DNA of 64,000 nucleotides from Diphasiastrum complanatum (taxonomy: Eukaryota; Streptophyta; Lycopodiopsida; Lycopodiales; Lycopodiaceae): NCBI GenBank assembly GCA_029204225.1, contig CM055104.1, positions 21,947,952 through 22,011,951 of the forward strand, written 5' to 3'. A program made the translations under genes and the position numbers. Shown here piece by piece: positions 40,096-54,500 of this stretch. The notes below the pieces were generated by a model. It did not search any database, was not told the origin of the DNA, and saw only the letters and a list, made by a program, of their open reading frames with translations. How positions within the stretch are numbered: position 1 is the stretch's first letter; each line of letters starts with the position of its first letter.

Positions 40096-41466
40096 TTGAA
40101 GCAATGGAAGATATGCATGAAGAAAGTTGTTGACGTTTACAAACTTATTACTTCTTATGATAAAGCTAATTGTGATGCTGCTGGACTTGATGATAAAATC
40201 TTTTGCCTTGTTGACTTCATTACTACTATGGATTGGAATAAAATATATATGGATTTCATTAAAAAGAAGAAAATGTTAAGCATGGTTGAAAAAATCTATA
40301 TGGATCTCTCTAACTATGCTGAACGTACTGTTGTTGAAAAAAGATTCTGCAATTTCCATATTTGGAAGATATTTGCCTATTTGGAAAAAGAAAATGGTGA
40401 CCTTTCTGTTGATACCCCTACCCAACCTGAACCTCCTACCTCACCTCATCCTTTGATCTTTATCGAAGACCTTGATAAAGATAGCCAGTTGGAATGTTTC
40501 TCTCAAGAAATCTGTGAAATAGACAATCAGTCTGCCTTTGAATTCTGCCAATCCAAAAGTTGCCAAGTACCTTTGATACCTAATCGTACTCTTGGGTTTA
40601 AATCTGCCAAATCTACCTATAAGCTTTGGAGCGATGGCTGCAGGAAGAACGAAGATCAGAAACCAAAAGAGCAGAGGCCAAAGGCTAATGAAAACAAGCC
40701 TGTTGAACTCCGGATTGCTCTTATCCATTTTACTGAAGCTGAAGTTCAAGCCTGCAAGCTTGCTTCTTTGCATAAGAATTCCTCCTTTGATACACCTATT
40801 GCCTTTGATACCATCATTAAGATGAGCAGATTTGAACCTACAAGATGTCCTTCTGAGCAAACCTGGGCTAGAACTAGAGGCCATTATGAGACTGGCTTTA
40901 GTAGGATGAGCCTGCATCAAGCTAGAATCTGGAACTGAAAAAGACCCTTCTTTAAATACAAATGTGGTGACAAATGTAAAAACAATTCTTCTATCATTTG
41001 GTTTGATCACGCTATTTGGTATATGATGAACCACCTTGCCAAATTCTTCCCTGGTGCATCTTTACAGAACCAACTCAATGCCTTCTTTCTTTGGCTTCAT
41101 AAGTCTGCTAGGGATGTTGTTAAAGCCCACCTTGCCTTTATGTACATTAGACAACATATGATTGAAGCTGTCATTAAACTTTTTCTTAACCCTACTACCA
41201 AGCTACTTGCACACCTTGGCGATGCTGAAAATATACGAGAAATTGAACGCCTTCTTAAAAAGCCTAGCTTCTCTACCTTACAGGATAAATAATTCCAAAA
41301 TACAAGCAGAAAAACAGGTTCCTTCAACTTGAATAATCCAGGTTCAGTCATATCAGGCAGCCACAACAAGAAGATGAAATACTTTTCAAGTAAAGGCAAT
41401 GAGAGGCAAAGAAGTGGTGGCAAAGGGGATCTTCGTATCAGAAAGCTAAACTTTTACCGTGATTGA
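40096..41466 (+). pseudogene. Gag-like ORF of an unclassified element, two in-frame stops
   Basis: One frame runs about 457 codons with stops at 40936-40938 and 41290-41292; the first ATG is at 40117. Visible pieces include a proline-rich stretch (TPTQPEPPTSPHP), a Lys-rich stretch (KNEDQKPKEQRPKANENK), a hydrophobic helical region with FFLWLHKSARDVVKAHLAFM, then RLLKKPSFSTLQDK and a basic, Gly/Ser-rich tail. The pattern of helical core plus basic tail is Gag- or ORF1-like, but there is no zinc knuckle and I cannot place it in a family. Frame conservation across two stops suggests recent decay. It lies inside TC-bounded unit U2. Confidence 0.5.
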
Positions 41467-41587
41467 TCCATGTTCAGGAGGATATTGAAAATCTTAGAGT
41501 ATTGGAGGTCAATGCAGTTAGTAGGCGACTGACTTTTGGTTAGAAGAGATAAAGGGAAGATGTTTTTGCATTTACGTTACTATAATA

Positions 41588-42307
41588 GATGCTTTGAGAG
41601 TATAAACGTTAAACAACTTTATTTTGAGACTTTACTTCATATTTTTGGTTACATTGATGACATTTTTAAGCAAATTGTGTTTGGTTGGATTTTTTTCCGC
41701 ATTTGAAACATGAATGGTATAAACCCTATTCGAAACTGATAATATTCCACTTTGTATGTGCTCAATTTCTAAACGTTTTAAAGATTTTATTGATAAAAAT
41801 TTTGGGCATGTTATTTCTATGAGTACTGGAATTATCGATAACAAACTTTTAAGGAACGACCTAAATAAAGGACTTAATCATATTCCTTTACGTCAATCTA
41901 ATATTAATGAGGTCACTTTGGAACTTTACCACGGATGGTTTAAATTGGCTACTTTCTTACCCAGTTATCAGCATATGGATCATGATATTATTGTGTAATA
42001 TGCTCTAATTTGCAAGCTTATTGTGACAAACTTTTTAAAGAAGACTAGATGGCTTCATGGTAAAAACATCACAAAGAAGGATTTAAAAAATGCTATTGAT
42101 GAACGTGACTGGATTACTACCTTTTTGTATGTAAATGGTGTAGATAAAGCCCAACATAATCCTTGTTTCATGTGCATATACTTCATTAGAAACTTGGCAC
42201 TACAAAGATTATCTGGTCCAGATTTTGTGAAGCTCTATGAAGCTATACGGAAGGTAGTATCACCCAACACTATAGTACAGTTCATTATGACGTTGATAAT
42301 GCCATAA
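41588..42307 (+). pseudogene. Possible reverse-transcriptase-like N-terminal remnant
   Basis: Two short frames are protein-like. 41756-41998 contains FKDFIDKNFGHV and LNKGLNHIPLRQSNINEV. 42023-42307 contains AIDERDWITTFLYVNGVDKA, then NPCFMCIYFIRNLALQRLSG. KGLNHIPL and the following DKA-x-x-x-P-C-F-x-C element recall the region before the catalytic motifs in some uncharacterised plant and algal reverse-transcriptase proteins; that is a recollection, not a search. No YxDD box is present, and sequence recognisable as this element ends near 42300. It could instead belong with the Gag-like ORF as one degraded protein. Confidence 0.3.
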
Positions 42308-44418
<2,111 letters not shown>

Positions 44419-44461
44419 TCTTTTTTCAAAACAAAAAATAAAATTGAAAAACTAATTCTGC

Positions 44462-45066
44462 TGTTGGATTTGATGCTCAGCCTCAAATCCAAAAATAATG
44501 AGCATTCTGAAAAAAACTAGAAACAAAAGGCTCAAATTTCTGAACAGAGAATCGAAAAATTCATAATCAAATTTTCTAGAATATTTCGATATTGGATTGA
44601 CTCAAAAATTCTATATTTCTCAAGTCAGTATTTTTCGAGTCATTGTACATTTTTTGATACTTGTAAATTTTGATATTGTCAGTCTAAAATATGACCCCCA
44701 ACGACTTCACGTTGACAGTCCGCCCACTTTATACATGCATTAATTGTAATGAGGTGGTTGTAATAACTACAACAAAAGGTGTTGTAGATATTTTGTAGGA
44801 TATCAATCCTAGAATCTTCATCAGAAAACTTCTTTTGATTATTCAAGTTTCTATAGCCAGTGTTATCATGCTCAACGACTGTAAGTTGAAGTTATCACTT
44901 CAAGCATTGTACTCTTTGTTTGATATCAATCAGTCCCACTACTGTATCGTTTCATTGTGCATTTGTTTGAATCATTCAATTTGAATATTCTACTGTTGTT
45001 TGTGGCACTTTCGATCCTACATGGACCTGCTCGAACTTCTGCTGACTAATTTATCGATTTTCGACA
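44462..45066 (+). mobile_element. 5' LTR of copia element C (605 bp)
   Basis: Starts TGTTGGATTTGATGCTCAGC and ends TTTTCGACA directly before a primer site. The first 320 bp match 49679-50000, and the first 100 bp match 22980 onward. The LTR has several TTTTCGATAC/TTTTCGAGTC words, the seed of the expanded repeats at 23100-23310. Confidence 0.92.
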
Positions 45067-45078
45067 TGGTATCAGAGC
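45067..45078 (+). promoter_or_regulatory. Primer-binding site of element C
   Basis: TGGTATCAGAGC, directly after the LTR. Confidence 0.93.
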
Positions 45079-45209
45079 GAGCAGTTCAGTAATCTGCATT
45101 TCTACTGTGGATTATCAAGTCTTGTTTTTATCAAGACATTGTTCTAGCAAGCGCACAGCCAATAGTATTTCGAAATTGTTGTTTCTACCAACGATCTCGC
45201 TTAACCAGA

Positions 45210-45345
45210 ATGGATTCATCTACTAGTTCTTCTCTAATCAACAGACTCGATGGGAGCAACTACCATCTGGAAATTCATAATGAAGGTCATAACTAGCCAA
45301 GGAACTGTGGGACATCGTTGATGGCACAGAAGTTACACCAAGGGC
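45210..45345 (+). pseudogene. Gag start remnant of element C
   Basis: ATG at 45210 opens MDSSTSSSLINRLDGSNYH, a copia Gag beginning, but the frame breaks within 40 codons. The text jumps to reverse transcriptase by 45450, so most of gag, protease and integrase are deleted. Confidence 0.75.
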
Positions 45346-46300
45346 CTGCTTTTAGAAAATAAATGCATTTCTTATTGAGAATAGTCTCATTCTAAACTCA
45401 GCAGACTCGAAAGTCTACTTCAAGTCTGTATCGAATTTCTTCATCATCATCACTCTCTATGTGGATGATACACTATTATTCAGTAACGATTTGAATCTAA
45501 TAAAGGAAAAAAAATGCATGCTACCCAAGGAGTTAAAATGACTAATATTCGTCCAGCCCACTATTTCCTCAGAATCAAAAATTTTCAAATTCGATCCAGC
45601 CGATTGATTTTCATCAGCCAATAGAGATATCTCACAAACGTGCTGGAAAAGTATGGAATGGCCATCTGCAAACCGAGTCTCTTTCCACTCGACCCTGGAT
45701 TGAAGTTGTCAAAGGAACAATATTCTCAAACTGAGACAAAAAAAGGAGGAGATGAAGCAATATATGTTTCACTCCATCATCGACTCATTGATGTATGCAA
45801 AGATCTGCACTCAACCCGACATTGCATATTTGATTAGTTCACTCCGCCAGTTCCTATCAAATCCAGGTCTAACCCATTGGAAAGCACTCACAAAAGTCAT
45901 GAAGTACAAACATCTTAGCATTTGTTATGGAGACAGCCAACCTACCAACGTACTTGAAGGATACATAGATGCGAATTGGGCAAGAGATATCGATACCAGA
46001 AGGTCTACTTCTAGATTTGTATTTTTATACAATCAAGGCCCAATCTCTTGGAACAGCCGAAAGCAGACCTCAGTAGCATTATCATCAACCGAATCAGAGT
46101 ACATTGTTGCCACAAATACTACAAAGGAGACAATTTGCTTGCACAATCACATCCAACAACCATCTTTTGTGACAACCAAAGCACCATGGCTCTCTCTCTC
46201 AATTCGAGATTTCACTCTTGAAGCAAGCATATCAAAATCAGGTATTACTATTTAAGAGAGAAAGTGCAAAGCAAGGAGATATATGTTGTAAAGCTACCTA
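45346..46300 (+). pseudogene. Reverse transcriptase-RNase H remnant of element C
   Basis: In changing frames: TLYVDDTLLFSND (catalytic YVDD at about 45458), LTNVLEKYGMAICKP, SLMYAKICTQPDIAYLISS, FLSNPGLTHWKALTKVMKYK, YIDANWARDIDTRRSTSRF, ISWNSRKQTSVALSSTESEY and finally YYLREKVQSKEIYVVKLPT. The reading stops at about 46300, where unrelated GC-richer DNA begins. The missing C-terminal text (ATDYFTKALSKEHHLRF) reappears at 49567-49630. Confidence 0.9.
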
Positions 46301-49300
46301 CCTTTACAAGCTTTACTTCCGGCGCCACTGGCGCTAGCATTGTCCCCGGCACCAACAGTGCCCCTGCTGCTCCCGGCACCACTGTGACCAGAATCCAGCC
46401 GACGCCAAGTTCCTATGACTGAAAATCTTTTTCGGTTCTAGCGAAGTCCAGAGAGCTCAGATCGATGTGCAATCACCTCACACTATCTAGGCATGATTAA
46501 AGGAAGCCTGGGGATCAATAAAATCTAGAGACAGAAAAATGTGCTTTACCAACCTGGGTAGAGTGCTTGGTATGAGGAGGGGTGCCGAATCCCACCAATA
46601 CTATAGGGGAGTGCGGGTTGCGACTCAGAGCGAGCTCCAACCAAGTCTCAGCCTCCCTTGCTAGAATGTTGTCCTGGCACTCGCCTTGGCATGCCAGTTC
46701 CCCAGAGACTAGGGTCGATCACACACTTGAAATGTAACCTTCTCAGATTTATCAATAAAGTGGGATTTTTCTCAAACTGACTCTGATTACCTTCTGGGTT
46801 TCAGTGTTCGGTAAAAGCGCTAGTTGTAAGGCCGCTTCAAAATTTTTAAGTTGGCACATAGCTGAGGGTCGTATCTCGGGACGCCAGCGGTATGCCGTCG
46901 GGACCATTCGGTCCGTGGCGCCAGCGGTATGCTGTCGGGATCATTTGTTCCAGGAACTGGTTGTGTCCGTATCTGTTGCGGCTTGTGGTTCTGAGTGTTC
47001 CTTGCATGAACGTGAATGGGTTAAACTCTTGGGGAACGGGCTCTAACTTGTCGGCTGAGTTTGATGGCTTGCTTGGGTGGAAGTTACCTGTTTATGGCTG
47101 TCCAGTCTGGCGTGGCGCCAAGTTGGCTTCCAGCGCCCATGATGAAGCTTTCAGTTGGTTAAGTCTGATGTAAGTCAGACCGCTTGCTTAGAATGGATGT
47201 TACTCGTTTGTAACGAAGCTTCGAGTTGGTTAAGTTTGATGTATGTCGGGCGGCTTGCTTGGAGGGAAGTCACCCACATCAGGACCCCCGATCTGGCATG
47301 GCACCAGGTTGGATCTCAATGTTGGTTTTCAAAACTTCAAGTTGGTTAAGTCTGATCGTTGTTGGCGAGTTGGCTGCTTGTATGTCAAGTGGGTTTGGAT
47401 GGCAACAGTTGAAGGCTGGGAAGCTAAGTCGTGGTTCCCGGCTCCCTTTGGGATGCCTGCGCTAAATGTGGTATCAGAGCTGACTGGCCGGTCAGCTATG
47501 CGGATCTCACGGAAATGGCCACTGTTTGGGGTTCATCAAGACAGCTGTTGTGCAAGGTGCTGCCCATAGTGTAAGCACGGGTGCGCCCACGGTCGGGGTG
47601 GTCGACAGAACGAGAGACTTGATGAGTCAAGGTGCTATCCTTGAGGAGTAAGGACGGTCTGTTCTCGCGGTTTGGGCCTGGCGCTGTCTGCACGTAGGAC
47701 AGATGAGGCAGTGTGCTGCCATTAGGTTGGTGTAAGCACGGTCTGTACCTTGTGGGGTGCGGGGTGACATATTTGAACTGTACGGGTCAATCATTGATAC
47801 AGAGATGCTGCTCGAATTTGAGTGTAAAGCACGGGTGGTTAGCTGCCAGTGCGGGATAGTTGTCGATTGTTTAGCTATAAGGGCTATCGACCAAAAAGTG
47901 GTGGGACGTGACTGAGGCAATGTGCTGCTTAATGGTGAAAGCACGGATAGTTGGAGGGGTGTCCTATGTGGGCGGATTCTGTGATCGATTTGTATGGGCG
48001 CGGCCAGGCAAAGGTCCATTGGCAGGACCATCTCAAAGGGGGACCTTGTCTTTGTTACTTGTTAGTAAACCTGCTTGAGTGTCCTACTTGTATGTATTCG
48101 TGGTGAGTCTTAGTACTCGTGCTTTGTCTGGTTTGCATGATTGCTTGTGATACAAGGAGCTGATGGCTCGAGAAGGAACCTTTCTTTTGAAGGCTGATAC
48201 CATCAAACAAAGAAGACTACAAAATCTGTGGGGCGGATTTGCAGTTCAAGTACTCGCACGTGAACGGCAATGAAACGACTCAATGTTTGCAAAGGATGGA
48301 TGGCTAGTCTGTTTCTTGGGTTAGTTTCATTTGTGACAACGCCCACCAGACGCAAGCAGGAAGTCAAAAGTTGGAAAGGGCAATTTCAGGGGAGATCTTC
48401 TATGGAGCAGTTGGTCTTCATTTTGGGACGGCCACCTTCGGAACTAAAACTCACTGAGCATGGGTGATATCCAGTATCAGTTGGGTCTTTCCTCAAAGGG
48501 AAAAGACTAGGATCCTCTTCATAGATTGGCAACAAGTTGGATCGAGCCATAATCCTAGCAGATGGGAAGCAAAGTGTTGGAAAGGCTTTTTGTCCGAAGA
48601 ACTCTACTGTAAGTCCGATCAGCTGATTTTATAAGTGGAGGGGAACTATCACACACACCTCTCTCTTGGAGAAAATTTTGAATGAAAGTTGATCAAAATG
48701 GGGGCAAATTCAAGGTGACCTAGCCATACTCACACGAGGAGACTGGCGAACTTTGGACCTAATAAGTTGACAAGTTTTTGTTGTGAAAAGTAAAGCTTGT
48801 TATAGGCTTTCTCTGGACCAGCAATGATGAGGAAACATATGAGTACGCTGGCTTGTGTTACGTGTAAGGCAGCTGATCAATGAAGGAACTGTGAAAGTTG
48901 AGTCTTGCATGAGAGACTTGGTATTTCGAACTGACGCTAAGGGACAGTTCGTGTTGAGATCGGACTAGTGCAAACTCTAGGTGCATGTGTCTGATTCAAA
49001 GAGAGCTACTTGAAGCCAAGCTCGATGTACACTTCTTGTTTTGACTGTGAGGCAACTGACTAGTGATGGAATTCTGAAAGTCAAGTTTTGCGCGACGGAC
49101 ATGGTGCTTCAAACAAACGTGAAGGATCAAACTGGTGCGACCCTTTGGCTCTCCACGAGGTCAATGGTTACATTTGGGCTGATTCAAAGAGCTACTTCAA
49201 GCGAAGTGAGAGGTGCATTGCGGAGTACTCAATCTTTGCCTACCTTAAAGAGCCAAGAAGGAAATGTATCAAGATCAGGCTGGGACAAGGAGAGAAATCA

Positions 49301-49555
49301 AGGTGCAGAAGCAACAAGGCACGGAGTGGACCATAAAGTGGGCAATCAAACGATACATCCTTTGGCTCAGGGAGCCTTGATACATGTGCTCAATGTTGGT
49401 TTTCGGAACTTCAAGTTGGTTAAGTCTGATCGTTGTTGGCGAGTTGGTTGCTTGTATGTCAAGTGGGTTTGGATGGCAAGAGTTGAAGGTTGGGAAGCTA
49501 AGTCGTGGTTCCCGGCTCCCTTTGGGATGCCTGCGCTACAATATCCTTAGTCTAA
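46301..49555 (+). mobile_element. Nested insertion in element C, with 150-bp direct repeats
   Basis: Between the two halves of the RNase H region lie about 3.25 kb of GC-richer sequence. A 150-bp segment at 47315-47464 recurs at 49389-49538 (about five differences, TGTTGGTTTTC to ATGCCTGCGCTA). The first copy is followed by TGGTATCAGAGC at 47469. The repeats therefore behave like LTRs, or like the ends of longer LTRs, of a small non-coding retroelement whose internal part is about 1.9 kb. At 46300-46800 there are CCCGGCACCA words and an AATAAA near 46753. At 47040-47320 further diverged copies of the GTTGGTTAAGTCTGATG word suggest subrepeats. No ORF in this block resembles a known protein. 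Confidence 0.65.
47469..47480 (+). promoter_or_regulatory. Primer-binding-site-like sequence in the nested element
   Basis: TGGTATCAGAGC lies 4 bp after the end of the first 150-bp repeat. Confidence 0.75.
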
Positions 49556-49678
49556 TATAGGACAAAATCGATGGCAACAGATTACTTCACAAAGGCTCTG
49601 TCAAAGGAGCACCACCTCAGATTCAACGACTGTTGAATCTGAAAATCAAAAGTTTTTAGGATCCACATTAAGGGAGAG
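49556..49678 (+). pseudogene. C-terminal end of the element C polyprotein and polypurine tract
   Basis: Reads ATDYFTKALSKEHHLRF, the usual end of copia RNase H, interrupted from its N-terminal part by the nested insertion. It is followed by AAGGGAGAG directly before the 3' LTR. Confidence 0.85.
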
Positions 49679-50000
49679 TGTTGGAATTCGATGCTCAGTC
49701 TCAAATCCATTCAATAATGAGCATCCTGAGAAAAACCAGAAATAGAAGGCTCGAATTTTTGAGTAGAGGATAAAAAAATTCAGGATCGAATTTTTTAGAA
49801 TATTTTGATACTGGATCGACTCTAAAAATTCTATATTTTTTGAGTCAGTATTTTCCGAGTCATTGTACATTTTTCGATACTTGTAAATCTCGATACTATC
49901 GGCCTAAAATCCGCCGACCCAAAAGATTTCGCATTGACAGTCCGCCCACTTTGTACATGCATTAACTGTAATGAGGCGGTTGTAATAACTGCAACAAAAG
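49679..50000 (+). mobile_element. 3' LTR fragment of element C (first 322 bp)
   Basis: TGTTGGAATTCGATGCTCAG through GGTTGTAATAACTGCAACAA parallels the 5' LTR to about position 325, then the match stops. The end of the element is therefore lost and no target duplication can be read. Confidence 0.9.
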
Positions 50001-51180
50001 ACATCATTTTCACAATTTTTATGAACTTGCTACAATTGTCAACAATCTTCATGATTTTGGGATTGCTCTGAGTAATTTACCACAATTTTTATTACCGTAT
50101 TTGCAGACAATTTCCCATCTTCAAATATTACATGCTTTGAGTCATAGGAAAAGTAATGGACTTCAATAGGCTAAGAGTTCTCCATTTCATCTCCTAGGAA
50201 ATATGATTCACCTTTTCCTCTTGGTATGTCATCCTTGGCCTTGGCTGCCATGTGTTGCATGGTTTCACTTTAATCTTCGTCTACAATAACTCTTGGATGA
50301 TTGGAAGGCTCCCCCTTTTCATGATACAGACTTTCGATCAAATCACGACAATTTCCGATCAACTTTCTCAAGCTTACTCTTCTTATGCTCTGTCTTGTCT
50401 AATTTTTCAGTTGTTTCTATTGATGTTTCCTACCCATCAATCATGTATTTTTTTTACAATCTTAAATATTTTGGTTGGCGCTCATGCTTCTTACTCATGT
50501 GAATGTGTTCAAGAATTAAAGCATGAATTTGAATTTTTCAAGTTGCAAGCTGGTCAAATATATTGTGGATCATTTGGACAAAGTCAAGTCGTCGACATTT
50601 TATTGCCCCAAGTTTTTAGTACTTGGATTAATTGGCCATGTCCTGTGAGTCTATCAAAAAAGTTAGTGTCAATAGTTGATCCTTTTCTTAGACTTAAAAG
50701 TTTATGATATTTGGGCGTGACTCTTCAATTACATTACAATAAGTTGTCTTGGGCACATTATTAATTTCCAAGCCTTGTCATTGTATAGAGCATTTGAAAA
50801 ATCAATTAAGAACAAAGATTGCATTTCAAAAAAACTGAAAAATATTTTTAAAAAAAACCATTTTAACGCTCAAACTCTTTTAATAATGAGACCTCATCTT
50901 TTAGTAAATCCTCACAATAGCTTCCAGATATCAGGACAAAGCTAAAAATTGCCCAACCTTTTCTTTTTTAGCTCTCATGAGGTTATACGTTTTTTGTTCG
51001 ATATACTATTAGTATGTTCTCTTGGCAAACAGGAAATTGGACCGTGATGTCTACTTACATCATATTTCTCTGGTGTTGAACAAGTAGCGCTTTTGCCAAC
51101 ATGTGCTTCTTTCTTGCGCACGAAGGATCAAACACACACTTCAGTTTTTTACTACTAAAGCTGCAAACAAGTGACCAAAA
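50001..51180. other. No assigned gene; possible decayed coding text
   Basis: 50040-50270 on the minus strand reads protein-like with one stop (KAKDDIPRGKGESYFLG, then HYFSYDSKHVIFEDGK), of unknown origin. The plus ORF 50252-50707 (151 codons) is Phe/Leu/Ser-rich with no domain I know; I would not call it a gene. Confidence 0.35.
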
Positions 51181-51500
51181 CGTTTGAACTTGCTGATGGT
51201 TTGATCGTGGTCGAGAGGCGTCGGTGCTGAAATGCGGAGGGTCAAAACATACTAAGTACGGTGAATCGGAGAAAGGGAAAGGTCACCATTCGCCCGCCTC
51301 TCATCCCAGATCAGGGTTGAGAAACCAGGATCCACGCCTTATCTCTTGATCGGTAGAGAAAGTGAGAGACTATCTCACTACCGAAGTGGTGGACCGTGGG
51401 CGTCCACTGCCCCTTCCAAGGTACGTGCATACAGTAGTAGTACATATTGCATACATACATGATACGAAGATCAGCAAGAGCAATACCTTTTGATTTATGG
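51181..51500. other. GC-richer single-copy island, unidentified
   Basis: The segment contrasts with its AT-rich surroundings. It contains AAATGCGGAGGGTCAAAACA and TGGACCGTGGGCGTCCACTG, the latter with a GTGGACG-type partial palindrome. A 74-codon minus ORF (51535-51311) is present but unrecognised. It could be a gene or promoter remnant. Confidence 0.3.
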
Positions 51501-54500
51501 TGGCCCACCAGCATGTGACGCCCACATGCACCCAAAAAGTATTGCCTCTACGGTATTCGCCCTACCTCAAGGCACATGTTTCGATTTGGGGAGGACCCAC
51601 ACCTTTCCTTTTAGATTCGCTTCTTTGAAATCTGGATGTTGGGTGATTGATGGCTTGGACCTTGAAGGCCATTAGACTTTTGTTATTTTTTATGTTGTTT
51701 ATGCACAAAGCTGTTCACCATAATTTTAAAGAAATCACAAAGTTGTCGTTGTAAGCTTTAATGACCATCAACAAGTGCTTTTCATGTGAGTGGTGGTAAC
51801 ATGGTGCATTTTTTTCTCATGAATACAAGATCACTATTATGTGTGACATATTATTATATTTCTATAGCTCAAATGTTATGATGAGGTGAGTTTTGTAATA
51901 TAATTGTGCAAGTTGGATATTACTAAGTTATAACAATATATTTTTATTTTTGTGAAAGACCTTGCTTCACACTACTCCAACCTAAGAGAGCAAGAAGCTA
52001 ATGTTCAACATCTAGAATGGATGTTGATGCACGTTCTTGCTATAATGCTTTTAACCATAGCTCTACTAGTGTTTTAAACAAAGTCTTATCCATATATTTG
52101 TTTATAATTATGTTTGGAGAATCTTTATGCACGTTCTTAGTTTCTGCATTTCTAAAGTTTTGACACCTTAACCACTAGTGCAATAATTCACAATGTAATA
52201 ATAGAGTGTGCTCTGAGGATTGAATATATTAATCCATGAAGATTTAGACATAACGTTGAGCCAATTCATGTGAATGGTTGGTGAGTGTATTTAAGTCATA
52301 AATTTTCTATTCACTATTCAAAATCCCACCAACTACGATGAAGTCATAGTTTAATCAAATGCTTATGGCTTAACTCCAATGTCCATGATCTGAATTAGAG
52401 GTTCGCATTAAATTCTTTTTTCCTACTATGATGCAAAAAAACATTAAACTAATCAATGGAAGTAAAAATTGAAGTAAATAGTGTGCTCATATTTTGTTAT
52501 ACCTAGTACAATCTCAAGAATTTTCATTTGTTTAGAATACATCTTCAACACTTCCAACTCATTTATTCATATTGAATTTACTTGGGAGCTATTTGAATTT
52601 TTTATGATTGATATATTTATACTGAATCAACTTGGGAGCTTTTTTTTTAGCTTTTAGAACTGATGCAATTTTTAAAAGTATATTTGTATGAATATAATTA
52701 ATACTTGCATATTCAGAATGTATTTATTATAGACTTATTCATCTACATCATGTCCCTAGATGGAGTAATGCTTTGGCATATGTGATATAAGATGCAATAA
52801 AATATTCATTTAGTAAATTGTAACTAGAATAATTAGTTTTTAAGTTTTGAAAATGTGAAAAATTATTTTTGCATGTCTATAGGTTGATGTTTTTGAGATA
52901 TGAAAATCACTGAGTAACTCTGTGAATTTTGTGGTTTTTTTTTCTCTGTTACAAAATTATAATGTTACATTTCCATAAAATGTCACAATTGCTCAATTAA
53001 GAACCTTGTGATTCCAATTTTTTATGGGACTACATTCAAGGTCACAAATTTTTGGCATTATATTCAAGTGATGGCAAGATAAAATTGTGAAATATTACAT
53101 CAACGATGCATACAACTAATGAACTACAACAACAACAACAACAAGGTGTTGGCATTATGGAAAAAGCATTTGGTACCAATGACATATATCAATGAATATG
53201 CATGCTGAAGGCTAATAGCACTAACTAGTGTTTCTAAAACATGGAAAAGTTGTTGCTTGATTGGTACAAGTTGAGAAGTGAAAATTTTCTAAACAATCAC
53301 ATTCAAGTCTTCTACTCTGAAAAAACAAAAAAAAAAAAAAACACATTTTTGAAAAGAATATACTTGCAAGGTAACATATTCCTAACAAAAACATAGTGTG
53401 TGCATGAGCTATAGTTCCAAAGAAACATAGTGGGTGGAACCCATCATTTTACTATTGTGAAAATCATAAAAAGTTATCTATCATAGCGTTAGGGGTTTCC
53501 TAAGTTTTCATGTCAAGCATCTTTGTGTAGAATTGTGATAGGACCAAAAATTGGCATAGCTGGCAAATTGGTCAAATCCACATGTAATGCCACTATTGAG
53601 CCAAAAGTAATTTGTGATGCAATCTCGAGGTAGGTAGGCTTGTAAATAGGATTGTGACACTTGTGTTAATGTGATTTGATGAGTGATCAAGTCAAAGTGT
53701 TGGCTTGGTCAAGGGGTCCAATAGAAATTGAGAAATCTTCATGAAGGGTCCCATAGAATTGCAAGATGGATGCATCACTCATCCAATAGCATTAGAGAGG
53801 CTAGAATTAGGGGTCCAATAGCATGCAAGGAAGGATCTCCATGATTTTCATATGTACTTCTCTTTTCAATCATAATGTATGTTGAGTTTTTGAGTCAAAC
53901 TTGAGTTTTGTGGATTTTGCTTGTACTACACTCTCTCTCTACCCAAGGCCAAATTTGATCTATTCTCTCTCTACCCGAGGAGAGGAGCTTAATTTTACTT
54001 AGTTTTTTTCAAGGATCATTTTCTTACATGTGAAAGTACTTTGATTATCAACATATGCATCTATCTTTGCCTCTATGCCTTAGTTTTTTGATCTAGATCT
54101 TGGAATTCAATCTAGTATCGATCAATAAGTGCATAAGCTTGCTTAGGAGATCATTCACACACATTGGGACATTCCCACACGTGTGAAATTTCACAACTAT
54201 CAAACTTTCAATGATGTGAATGTTTCTTTTTATGACCTCTTGAACATTTACACTAGTTGTAGACCTCTCCTTGGTAGTCATTGATATAATGAATCATTTG
54301 TCTCATCATTCTTCTAATCATCATCTGGAATACTTTTCTACATAGTAGAGGTATGGATTGTTGCATCATTGACTAAGTAGAGTTACTATTGTAAAGCTAA
54401 CTTGGATGCAACCATAGTGCCCTAAAGTTCTGGATGGGTGGCACTCCCAAGTTCCAAAGCAAGTCTAGAGGAACATGGCTAAGCCTCCAATTTATTGATG

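Noticed and set aside
46804-48467. ORFs of 60-134 codons in the nested insertion
   Set aside because: Overlapping frames in GC-richer repeat DNA; no domain, and parts are subrepeats of the LTR-like segment.
50252-50707. 151-codon plus-strand ORF
   Set aside because: Hydrophobic, Ser/Phe-rich composition typical of AT-rich DNA, with no motif or flanking gene signal. The opposite strand of the adjacent stretch looks more protein-like.
51181-51500. rRNA or tRNA gene fragment
   Set aside because: The GC-richer patch prompted the idea, but I could not recognise any conserved rRNA block or a cloverleaf.
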